NCBI GenBank assembly: GCA_016214245.1
Contig: JACROW010000043.1
Span: 1 to 11,862, forward strand
DNA length: 11,862 bases
Direction: 5' to 3'
From: Candidatus Omnitrophota bacterium
GTDB taxonomy: Bacteria > Omnitrophota > Gorgyraeia > 2-01-FULL-45-10
The position numbers and the translations under genes were made by a program. Below, one piece after another: positions 6,330-11,862 of the stretch. Each line of letters opens with the position of its first letter. Position 1 is the stretch's first letter. The notes under the pieces were generated by a model that saw only the letters and a program-made list of their open reading frames with translations, was not told the DNA's origin and made no database searches.

Positions 6330-7718
6330 TTATTTCCCTATACAGAAATTTTCAAAAATCCTGTCTAAGATATCCTCTGAAACTGATTTACCCACTATCG
6401 TTCCCAGATTGAGTATTGCTTCCTTCAAATCTATCGCTATCAATTCTGGGGATACCACGTTCTTTAAACCCCTCTTGACCGACAGCATATTTTCATACGA
6501 TCTGTCGAGGGCCGTCTTATGTCTTGCGTTGGTAACGATTGCCCCTTCGCCCTGGTTAAAATCCCCGCTCCAGACCGTTTCTAAGATGCGTCTTTCTAAA
6601 AGCTTTATATTCCTCTTCTCCTTTACGGATATCTCAACGATTGGGTCCTCTTTAAATATCTTCCCGATACGGGCCTTATCGATCTTTTTAGCAAGGTCGA
6701 TCTTATTTATTATAACCAGCTTCTTTCTATCGGCTATCAACCTTATAATATCCTCATCTTCCCTGTCTATTCCTGTGGCTGCGTCCAGGACGAGAAGGAC
6801 GAGATCTGCCAGTTCAAGATAGCCTTTACTCTTCCTTATGCCTTCGCCTTCAAGAATATCTTCGGTCTTGGCTATGCCTGCTGTATCCACGAGCCTTACG
6901 GGAATGCCTTTCAAATTTATCATCTCCTCGACAGCGTCTCTCGTCGTGCCGGGGATAGGGGTGACTATGACCCTGTCCCTTTTCAGCAACAGGTTCATGA
7001 GGCTCGATTTTCCGGTATTGGGCTTGCCGCAGATAGTCGCCAATATGCCCTCTCTAAGTATGATGCCATCGCTCGAAGTATCGATGAGGGCCTTCAATTC
7101 AGCTAATATGTCCTCCACTTTTTTGACAAGGCGTCCTTCCTCTACGATCTCCAATTCCTCTTCGGGAAAATCTATCGACGCCTCTATCTGGGAGGCGATA
7201 TCTATGATCCGCTCTCTTATCTCGGTTACAACTTTAGAGACGCTCCCTTCAAGCTGACTCACCGCAACTTTGAGAGACGCCTCTGTCTTGGCCCTCACTA
7301 CATCCAAAACAGCCTCTGCCTGGGCGAGGTCTATCCTCCCGTTCAAAAATGCCCTCTTTGTAAATTCACCGGGCTCAGCGATCCTTGCCCCGCACTTCAC
7401 GACCAGTTCCAGAACCTTCCTTACAGCCTGGATCCCCCCATGACAATTTATCTCGACAATATCCTCTTTCGTATAGCTCTTCGGCGCTTTCATTACCGTT
7501 AGCAGCACTTCATCTATATATCTACTGTCATTTACGATGCGGCCGTAATGCGTTGTATAGGTTTCGTATTGTGACGGCTTCCCGCAATTTTTCGAAACGA
7601 AGATTTCGTTTGCTATCTTCAATGCCTCTGGGCCGCTTAAGCGCACTATGCCGATCCCGCCTTCGCCTATCGGTGTAGAGACTGCAGCTATAGTTCCGTC
7701 TGGATTATCCTTATACAT
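6330..7718 (-). CDS. mnmE: tRNA uridine-5-carboxymethylaminomethyl(34) synthesis GTPase MnmE
   Basis: MnmE (TrmE) works with MnmG to modify the wobble uridine of certain tRNAs, using a one-carbon unit from methylene-tetrahydrofolate. I place the start at ATG 7718 (462 residues, [20 protein letters not shown]), because the family begins with this DTIAA-like motif and AAGG lies nine bases upstream. A longer open frame to 7781 adds 21 non-homologous residues inside folC. Domains: N-terminal THF-binding domain (about 1-120), helical domain with an inserted G domain, then C-terminal helices. GTPase motifs are GKPNTGKSS (231-239), TPIPGTTRD (253-261), DTAGI (278-282) and NKIDLA (338-343). The protein ends with the catalytic Cys459-Ile-Gly-Lys. 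The start overlaps the folC 3' end by eight bases, which suggests translational coupling. Confidence 0.97.
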   Translation of the reverse strand: MYKDNPDGTIAAVSTPIGEGGIGIVRLSGPEALKIANEIFVSKNCGKPSQYETYTTHYGRIVNDSRYIDEVLLTVMKAPKSYTKEDIVEINCHGGIQAVRKVLELVVKCGARIAEPGEFTKRAFLNGRIDLAQAEAVLDVVRAKTEASLKVAVSQLEGSVSKVVTEIRERIIDIASQIEASIDFPEEELEIVEEGRLVKKVEDILAELKALIDTSSDGIILREGILATICGKPNTGKSSLMNLLLKRDRVIVTPIPGTTRDAVEEMINLKGIPVRLVDTAGIAKTEDILEGEGIRKSKGYLELADLVLLVLDAATGIDREDEDIIRLIADRKKLVIINKIDLAKKIDKARIGKIFKEDPIVEISVKEKRNIKLLERRILETVWSGDFNQGEGAIVTNARHKTALDRSYENMLSVKRGLKNVVSPELIAIDLKEAILNLGTIVGKSVSEDILDRIFENFCIGK

Positions 7719-9081
7719 TCTGGTAAACCTTGGTATGCTGCGGCTCTTTTGCCATGAATGCTTTTGCCTCGCCAACCACAAACAACGAACCTGTTACAAG
7801 AATGAGATCATCGCTGTCTGCTTTGGAGCGTGCTATGGTCAATGCCTCTTCAACGCTTGAGGTTAAAACTACTTCTTCCTGCCTCTTTTTTATGTGCTCC
7901 TTTATTAAAGATGGCTCGAGCGCCCTCTCTAGAACTTTTGATTTAGTCAGGATAATTGAATCGCTTATAGGCGCGAGCTCTTCCAATATGCCAACTATGT
8001 CTTTATCCCTCGAAACGCCGAGGACTAAAATTAAATTTCTGTATCTTCCGCCACTGGCGGATCCGCCTTTGGCGGAAAATACCCTCTTTACGGCCTTTGC
8101 CAAGGCGTATGCGCTCGCCCGGTTCTGAGCACCGTCAAGTATCACAAACGGCCTTCTGCTGAGGACCTCTAACCTTCCCTCCCATTTGGCATCTCGGACG
8201 CCGTTCCGCACAGCTTCCAAAGATATTGTTATGCCATGAAAACGTAATGCTTCGGTAATCCCGATTGCCGTCGCTGCATTCACCACCTGGTGTGAGCCCA
8301 GAAGGCCCGTCGCCAAAACAGGGTATTCGTTGAATAATCCAAATATGCTAAAGACCTCTCTCTCTCCATCGCAATACAATTCTTCAAACAATATGTCTTT
8401 GCCGACGAGGATGAGCCTTGCCCTCTTTTCCTCGCATATCTTTTTTATAACCTTCAATGCCTCTTCTTCCTGCGGCGCTGATATGCATATCCTATTCTCC
8501 TTGATTATACCTGCCTTCTCTCCGGCAATCTCCCGCAGGGTATTCCCAAGTTTTTGCGTATGTTCGTAACTTATGGGCGTTATCGCCGAAACCAATGGCT
8601 CTATTATATTAGTGGCGTCGAGCCTTCCGCCTAAACCCACCTCATAGATAGCGAAATCCACCCTCTTCTCTTTAAAATATAGATATGCCAGGCCGGTATA
8701 GGCCTCAAAAAAAGACGGTCTTTCACCCACCATTCCACGAACGGCATCTTTTATCGCCTCCGCTAATCTTGATAAATCCTTTTCGCTGATGAGCTCGTCG
8801 TTTATCCTGATCCTTTCGCGAAACGATATGAGGTGCGGCGACGTGTAGAGTCCGACTTTAAAGCCGGCGTTTTTGAGTATCGAATGAAGGAAGGCGGCCG
8901 TGGAGCCTTTTCCTTTTGTCCCGGCAATATGAATGCCCCTTATCCCATCTTGCGGATTGCCGAGGAGGCCGGCAAGTTTTTTAATCCTGTCGAGTTTTAA
9001 GGATTTTTTATAATCGTAATCGTCTAATTTTTCGTAATTGATGAATGAGTTGAGGTATTGTAGGGCTTCCTGATAGGTCAT
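7711..9081 (-). CDS. folC: Bifunctional folylpolyglutamate/dihydrofolate synthase
   Basis: FolC ligates glutamate to dihydropteroate and/or to reduced folates, trapping them in the cell. The Mur-ligase-like fold is evident: P-loop AGTKGKGST (53-61), LYTSPHLISFRERIRIND (78-95), AIYEVGLGGRLDATN (144-158), the family block EHTQKLGNTLREIAGEKAGI (173-192), and ILDGAQN (314-320) at the start of the C-terminal domain. The motif is more usually DGAHN, so Gln319 is a variation. Residues 336-345 (SAKGGSASGG) are a foreign-looking insertion encoded by a palindromic repeat, placed between KRVF and RYRNLILVLGVSRDKD, which normally follow closely. At 456 residues the protein is a little long, consistent with this insert. 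It starts three bases after purH and overlaps mnmE by eight. Confidence 0.95.
   Translation of the reverse strand: MTYQEALQYLNSFINYEKLDDYDYKKSLKLDRIKKLAGLLGNPQDGIRGIHIAGTKGKGSTAAFLHSILKNAGFKVGLYTSPHLISFRERIRINDELISEKDLSRLAEAIKDAVRGMVGERPSFFEAYTGLAYLYFKEKRVDFAIYEVGLGGRLDATNIIEPLVSAITPISYEHTQKLGNTLREIAGEKAGIIKENRICISAPQEEEALKVIKKICEEKRARLILVGKDILFEELYCDGEREVFSIFGLFNEYPVLATGLLGSHQVVNAATAIGITEALRFHGITISLEAVRNGVRDAKWEGRLEVLSRRPFVILDGAQNRASAYALAKAVKRVFSAKGGSASGGRYRNLILVLGVSRDKDIVGILEELAPISDSIILTKSKVLERALEPSLIKEHIKKRQEEVVLTSSVEEALTIARSKADSDDLILVTGSLFVVGEAKAFMAKEPQHTKVYQNV
8047..8076 (-). repeat. 30-base double palindrome inserted in frame within folC
   Basis: Two adjacent 15-base palindromes, tccgcc-act-ggcgga (8047-8061) and tccgcc-ttt-ggcgga (8062-8076), each have perfect 6-bp arms and a 3-base loop. 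Their junction also forms a 12-bp perfect palindrome. Together they are exactly ten codons and, on the minus strand, read Ser-Ala-Lys-Gly-Gly-Ser-Ala-Ser-Gly-Gly in the folC frame. The arms are far more GC-rich than the flanking gene. The form recalls short palindromic elements that insert into genes in frame, such as the Rickettsia palindromic elements, but no family assignment can be made without genome-wide counting. Confidence 0.85.
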
Positions 9082-9084
9082 ATG

Positions 9085-9912
9085 CTAATGCTTGAAATGC
9101 CTTATTCCGGTAAAGGCCATCGCTATGCCGAGCTTATCCGCTGTCTTAATAACTTCTTCATCCCTTATAGAGCCGCCGGGTTGAATTATTGCTTTGACGC
9201 CGGCCTTTGCAGCCTGCTCGATGCCATCCTCTTTGGGAAAGAAAGCGTCGCTTGCGAGGCAGGAGCCTTTTGCCCTCGGGCCGGCCTTTTGGCATGCGAT
9301 TGCCACCGAATCCACTCTCGACATCTGGCCCGCGCCCACCCCTACGGTCTTTGTGCCCTGGCATAGAACGATAGCGTTTGACTTTACGTGCTTCGCTACG
9401 ACCCAGCCGAAAGAAAGAGACCGCATCTGGTCCTTGGCGGGCTTTGCCTTGGTAACTATTTTTATATCGGCTTCCTTTATCCTTGCAAGGTCTCTATCCT
9501 GGATGAGAAGTCCGCCTACGACCTTCTTCAGATCCCTGTCGAATGCCGTGACTTTAGCACCGAAGTGCTTCACCTCCAGGAGCCTTAAGTTTTTTTTCTG
9601 TCTCAATGCCTCTTTGGCTTTCGCATCATATGAAGGTGCTATTATACACTCGACGAAGTCTGCTTCTTCAAGAATCGTTTTTGCCACTTCCATATCTACG
9701 GTTCTGTTAAATCCGACAATGCTTTCGAATGCGCTTAAACGGTCGCAGTCCAGGGCGTCGATATACGCCTGTTTTAAGCTGAGGGCTATTGCCGTGCCGC
9801 AAGGGTTGGTATGTTTTATTATCGTCGCGGCGGGTTCCTCAAATTCCTTGACTATCTCAAGCGCCGCATTCAGGTCTATTATGTTATTGAATGAGAGCTC
9901 CTTGCCGTGCAA
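9085..9912 (-). CDS. purH: PurH C-terminal part: AICAR transformylase domain, separated by frameshift
   Basis: This reading frame carries the AICAR formyltransferase half of PurH, which formylates AICAR with 10-formyl-tetrahydrofolate in the penultimate purine step. Seen are LHGKELSFNN at its start, IIKHTNPCGTA with the catalytic Lys-His pair (about residues 37-38 of this frame), and the family-typical C-terminus MAFTGIRHFKH, so the 3' end is complete. The TTG at 9912 is only a nominal start. The homologous frame stays open back to about 9960 (RKDESVIEPSISNALQ), and no ribosome site precedes the TTG. I therefore regard this as the detached second half of one disrupted purH rather than a separate gene. 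folC follows after three bases. Confidence 0.85.
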   Translation of the reverse strand: MHGKELSFNNIIDLNAALEIVKEFEEPAATIIKHTNPCGTAIALSLKQAYIDALDCDRLSAFESIVGFNRTVDMEVAKTILEEADFVECIIAPSYDAKAKEALRQKKNLRLLEVKHFGAKVTAFDRDLKKVVGGLLIQDRDLARIKEADIKIVTKAKPAKDQMRSLSFGWVVAKHVKSNAIVLCQGTKTVGVGAGQMSRVDSVAIACQKAGPRAKGSCLASDAFFPKEDGIEQAAKAGVKAIIQPGGSIRDEEVIKTADKLGIAMAFTGIRHFKH

Positions 9913-10595
9913 CTGAAGAGCGTTCGATATGCTCGGTTCAATGACAGACTCGTCTTTTCGAGTTTCAGCGTCGTCGGAAATTCTTCCCCTTGACCCTTGA
10001 CCTTTGACCCCTGACCTTTTAGATACTCATATATCGCCGCATCATAAGCCGATGTCCTCTGGAAAACCTTGACTCCGAGTTCCGCTAAAAGTCCGTCTTG
10101 AATTCCTCCTGAATTCCTCTCCATCTCTTCGGTGACCTTTTTATAATCAGCGGGGTCGCATACTACGCAGACTGACCGATGATTCTTTGCGGCACTCCTC
10201 AGCATGGAGGGCCCGCCTATATCTATAAATTCTATCGCTTCTTCGAGCTTCACGCCTGATTTCGCGACGGTCTTCTCAAAAGGGTATAGATTGACCACAA
10301 CCATATCTATGAGTCCTATATCATGCTTTTTTACGGTTTCCATATGCTCTTTATTATCACGCAGCGCCAATAGCCCGCCATGGATCTTGGGATGGAGCGT
10401 CTTCACCCTTCCATCGAGCATCTCAGGAAAGCCTGTATATTCGGAGACGTCCTTAACCGGTATCCCGAGCGCCCTTATGGTCTTGGCGGTCCCGCCTGTA
10501 GACAGGATCTCTACACCAAATTTGTTCAAAGTCCTTGCCAGGTCCTCTAGCCCCGTCTTATCCGAAACGCTTACTAGCGCCCTTTCGATCTTCAT
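9879..10595 (-). CDS. purH: PurH N-terminal part: IMP cyclohydrolase (MGS-like) domain, then frameshifted tail
   Basis: The IMP cyclohydrolase domain closes FAICAR to IMP, the last purine step. It is complete here: LVSVSDKTG (7-15), LSTGGTA (31-37), MLDGRVKTLHPKIHGGLL (59-76), LYPFEKT (103-109), DIGGPSMLRSAAKN (125-138) and QRTSAYDAAIYEYL (179-192). Residues 194-203 (GQGSKVKGQG) derive from a tandem 7-mer repeat and are not usual in the linker. After LKLEK (210-214) the frame leaves homology and reads 24 unrelated residues to a stop at 9879. The fragment could still fold as a stand-alone cyclohydrolase. AGGAG lies 12 bases before ATG 10595. The gene begins 34 bases after gpmA. Confidence 0.9.
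   Translation of the reverse strand: MKIERALVSVSDKTGLEDLARTLNKFGVEILSTGGTAKTIRALGIPVKDVSEYTGFPEMLDGRVKTLHPKIHGGLLALRDNKEHMETVKKHDIGLIDMVVVNLYPFEKTVAKSGVKLEEAIEFIDIGGPSMLRSAAKNHRSVCVVCDPADYKKVTEEMERNSGGIQDGLLAELGVKVFQRTSAYDAAIYEYLKGQGSKVKGQGEEFPTTLKLEKTSLSLNRAYRTLFSCTARSSHSIT
9950..9963 (-). other. purH: Deletion and frameshift junction inside purH
   Basis: Upstream of here the N-terminal frame reads FPTTLKLEK. From here on the homologous reading continues one frame over as RKDESVIEPS. PurH proteins normally have about 18-19 more residues between these blocks, including the conserved RYGENPHQ-type motif, which is absent in all three minus-strand frames. The missing length must be one more than a multiple of three, so 55 or 58 bases fit. 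The shared string CGAAAAG reads as the end of LEK in one frame and as RKD in the other, which suggests loss between short direct repeats. Confidence 0.75.
9989..10016 (-). repeat. Four tandem 7-base units inside the purH linker
   Basis: On the plus strand the units are cttgacc, cttgacc, tttgacc and cctgacc, 28 bases in perfect 7-base phase; on the minus strand the consensus is GGTCAAG-like. They encode the low-complexity GQGSKVKGQG between the cyclohydrolase domain and FPTTLKLE, where other PurH proteins have a short linker. Similar GGTCAAG-type arrays are, as I recall, widespread between genes in some uncultured bacterial genomes; I cannot confirm that here. The array is about 26-40 bases from the purH deletion junction. 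Confidence 0.8.
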
Positions 10596-10629
10596 CTTTA
10601 CTGAATTCTCCTATCTTGATTTAAAAATA

Positions 10630-11379
10630 TCATTTCCTTGCCTTCCCCTGATTGGCAACGGCAGCCATCGCTTTTTTAACTTCCTCGGGATCCCCCAGAT
10701 AATAGTGCTTTATCGGTTTTAAATTATCGTCGAGCTCGTATATCAAAGGCAGCCCTGTGGGGATATTCAACCCTACGATCTCTTCGTCTGATACGTTGTC
10801 GATATACTTAACCAGGGCCCTGAGGCTGTTTCCGTGAGCGGCTATTATGGCCCGCTTGCCTGATTTTACCACCGGTGCGATCGTCTCATGCCAGTAAGGC
10901 AGAAATCTCTTTACGGTATCTTTAAGGCATTCCGTCAAAGGCAGTTCCTTCTCGCTTAACTCCTTATAGCGCGGATCTTTCCCCGGATACATGGGGTTTG
11001 TCCTGTTAAGCGCCGGCGGCTGGATATCATAGCTCCTTCGCCATACAAGGACCTGCTTCTCCCCGTATTTGGCCGCCATCTCCGCCTTATCAAGCCCCTG
11101 CAAAGCACCATAATGGCGTTCGTTAAGCCTCCACGAATTAAAAACCGGTATCCACATGAGATCCATTTCGTCCAGCACTATCCATAAAGTCCTTATAGCT
11201 CTTTTGAGGACGGAGGTATATGCAATGTCAAAGGTAATATCCTCTTTTTTAAGGAGGCCGGCCGCTTTTTTAGCCTCAGCGATACCCTTTTCGGAAAGAT
11301 CCACATCAACCCAACCCGTGAATTTGTTCTCTTTGTTCCATGTGCTTTCACCGTGCCTCAATAGCACCAATTTCTTCAT
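10630..11379 (-). CDS. gpmA: 2,3-bisphosphoglycerate-dependent phosphoglycerate mutase
   Basis: GpmA interconverts 3- and 2-phosphoglycerate in glycolysis and gluconeogenesis through a phosphohistidine. The 249-residue length matches the dimeric/tetrameric cofactor-dependent type. The histidine-phosphatase motifs are RHGESTWN at 8-15 (phospho-acceptor His9), [14 protein letters not shown] at 85-98 (Glu87), [10 protein letters not shown] at 113-122, and [10 protein letters not shown] at 180-189 (His182). The long insert with [10 protein letters not shown] is typical of GpmA and separates it from short phosphatase relatives. AAGGAG at 11393-11388 lies eight bases before the ATG, and a promoter-like pair is just upstream, so this is probably the first gene of the transcription unit that continues into purH. 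Confidence 0.97.
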   Translation of the reverse strand: MKKLVLLRHGESTWNKENKFTGWVDVDLSEKGIAEAKKAAGLLKKEDITFDIAYTSVLKRAIRTLWIVLDEMDLMWIPVFNSWRLNERHYGALQGLDKAEMAAKYGEKQVLVWRRSYDIQPPALNRTNPMYPGKDPRYKELSEKELPLTECLKDTVKRFLPYWHETIAPVVKSGKRAIIAAHGNSLRALVKYIDNVSDEEIVGLNIPTGLPLIYELDDNLKPIKHYYLGDPEEVKKAMAAVANQGKARK

Positions 11380-11387
11380 GTGCCAAT

Positions 11388-11446
11388 CTCCTTTATATCA
11401 AATTAATCAGGGATGTTATTTTAACACAAAAGGCGAATAAAAGCAA
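11388..11446 (-). promoter_or_regulatory. Predicted promoter and ribosome binding site for gpmA
   Basis: On the minus strand TAAAAT (11423-11418, five of six matches to the -10 consensus) is preceded by TG one base upstream, an extended -10. It lies 17 bases after TTGCTT (11446-11441), which has only the TTG of a -35. Transcription would begin near 11411, giving a leader of about 31 bases that contains AAGGAG at 11393-11388, eight bases before the gpmA ATG. The position in the largest intergenic gap of the window supports it. Confidence 0.5.
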
Positions 11447-11447
11447 T

Positions 11448-11470
11448 TTAAGGTGCGGATTACACTTTAA
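11448..11470 (-). terminator. Weak hairpin after ychF, possible terminator
   Basis: Eight-base arms (ttaaggtg and cactttaa on the plus strand, one G-U pair) flank a seven-base loop, 16 bases after the ychF stop. On the minus strand it is followed by ATTGCTTTT rather than a clean U run, and the stem is A/T-rich. It may be a weak terminator or a chance dyad. The T-rich tail overlaps the gpmA -35 element. Confidence 0.22.
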
Positions 11471-11486
11471 GGAAGGTATTGATGGG

Positions 11487-11862
11487 TTAAACGCTAAACC
11501 TGAAGTCGATGATGTCGCCATCTTTGACTATATAGTCGCGGCCCTCTAAGCGAAGGTGGCCCTTCGCCTTCGCCTCGTGGAAAGATGAGCCCGATTCGAT
11601 AAAATCTTTGAAATTCACGACCTCTGCGCGGATGAAGCCCCTCTTCATATCGGTATGGACCTTGCCGGCGGCGTCTATAGCCTTTGTCCCCTGTCTGATA
11701 GGCCAGGCCCTGACCTCATCTCCTTTAACCGTAAAGAATGATATGACCTTCATTATATCGAAAGATGCCTTGACGAGCTTGTCTCTCGCGCTTCTCTCTA
11801 TCCCTAAAGACTTCAGGAACTCCGGCCTTTCGTCCTCCTTTAACTCCATTATCTCCAATTCT
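11487..11862 (-). CDS. ychF: Redox-regulated ATPase/GTPase YchF, C-terminal part only
   Basis: The gene enters from the right edge; about 125 of the roughly 360 residues of this Obg-related P-loop NTPase are visible, without the nucleotide-binding motifs. YchF (OLA1 family) binds ATP and associates with ribosomes. The identification rests on the distinctive C-terminal region: an acidic helical stretch ending FLKSLGIERSARDKLVKASF, then VISFFTVKGDEVRAWPIRQGTKAIDAAGKVHTD and GFIRAEVVNFKDF, and the terminal TGS-domain ending RLEGRDYIVKDGDIIDFRFSV. The frame is open to the last base of the window. It is separated from gpmA by 107 bases with a promoter, so it is probably not in the same transcription unit. 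Confidence 0.94.
   Translation of the reverse strand, partial: ELEIMELKEDERPEFLKSLGIERSARDKLVKASFDIMKVISFFTVKGDEVRAWPIRQGTKAIDAAGKVHTDMKRGFIRAEVVNFKDFIESGSSFHEAKAKGHLRLEGRDYIVKDGDIIDFRFSV

Noticed and set aside
6316..6822. A 168-codon plus-strand open frame opposite mnmE
   Set aside because: It mirrors the MnmE G-domain codons, is Ser/Ile-rich with no domain pattern, and has no supporting promoter or neighbour.
7719..7781. A longer mnmE start at 7781 adding 21 residues
   Set aside because: The extra residues are not homologous to MnmE, the overlap with folC would grow to 71 bases, and the internal ATG 7718 has AAGG upstream and the family-typical N-terminus.
8047..8076. CRISPR repeat or transcription terminator within folC
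   Set aside because: The two units are directly adjacent with no spacers, lie mid-gene, and lack a following T tract; translation continues through them in frame.
9879..9912. Programmed ribosomal frameshifting joining the two purH halves
   Set aside because: There is no convincing slippery site with downstream structure, and a shift alone would not restore the roughly 19 missing residues including the RYGENPHQ-type motif.
9194..9916. A 240-codon plus-strand open frame opposite the AICAR transformylase half of purH
   Set aside because: It is antisense to clearly homologous coding sequence, has no recognisable motif, and is rich in Ser/Ala/Phe as expected for a mirror frame.
11380..11486. Riboswitch or small RNA in the 107-base gap before gpmA
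   Set aside because: Only one weak A/T-rich hairpin and a promoter-like pair are seen; the predicted leader of about 31 bases is too short for a known riboswitch.

Overview
The window is a dense bacterial chromosome segment. Every supportable gene lies on the minus strand, so transcription runs from the right end to the left end. Gaps are short (3-60 bases, one of 107) and there are two gene overlaps. A/T-ending codons, isoleucine ATA and arginine AGG are common by eye. The gene set (MlaEFD lipid transport, LysM/L,D-transpeptidase, AccA, folate enzymes) points to a free-living or environmental diderm bacterium. The layout and the two kinds of short repeat inserted inside genes remind me of uncultivated lineages such as Omnitrophota, but this is a weak taxonomic guess without a search.

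Right part (about 11862 to 5756): the 3' end of ychF; a 107-base gap with a good extended -10 promoter; then gpmA, purH, folC, mnmE and folE. Four of these in a row touch tetrahydrofolate. PurH uses 10-formyl-THF, FolC adds glutamates to folates, MnmE uses a methylene-THF carbon for tRNA modification, and FolE makes the pterin precursor. purH is broken: its two catalytic domains lie in different frames, and about 55-58 bases that should encode the linker with the conserved RYGENPHQ-type motif are missing. Beside that lesion, purH carries an extra tandem 7-mer repeat. folC carries a 30-base double palindrome that is translated in frame as SAKGGSASGG.

Middle part (5755 to 3315): a 56-base gap with a second likely promoter, then a DUF212/PAP2-like membrane protein, a membrane-anchored TPR-LysM-YkuD L,D-transpeptidase and accA. 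These are envelope and fatty-acid functions.

Left part (3352 to 1): an RsbW-like histidine-kinase-fold ATPase overlapping accA; a STAS protein with a phosphorylatable Asp-Ser-Ser-Gly motif; mlaE, mlaF and mlaD of an MCE-type phospholipid transporter; and the first 80 codons of a CHASE2-domain membrane sensor that runs off the left edge. The order kinase-STAS-permease-ATPase-MCE is the most suggestive functional arrangement here. The STAS protein could be an anti-anti-sigma factor, a MlaB-like transporter subunit, or a switch linking both. No CRISPR array, rRNA, tRNA, transposase, phage gene or defence system was seen. The strongest unusual signals are the purH lesion and the short repeats inside coding sequence.
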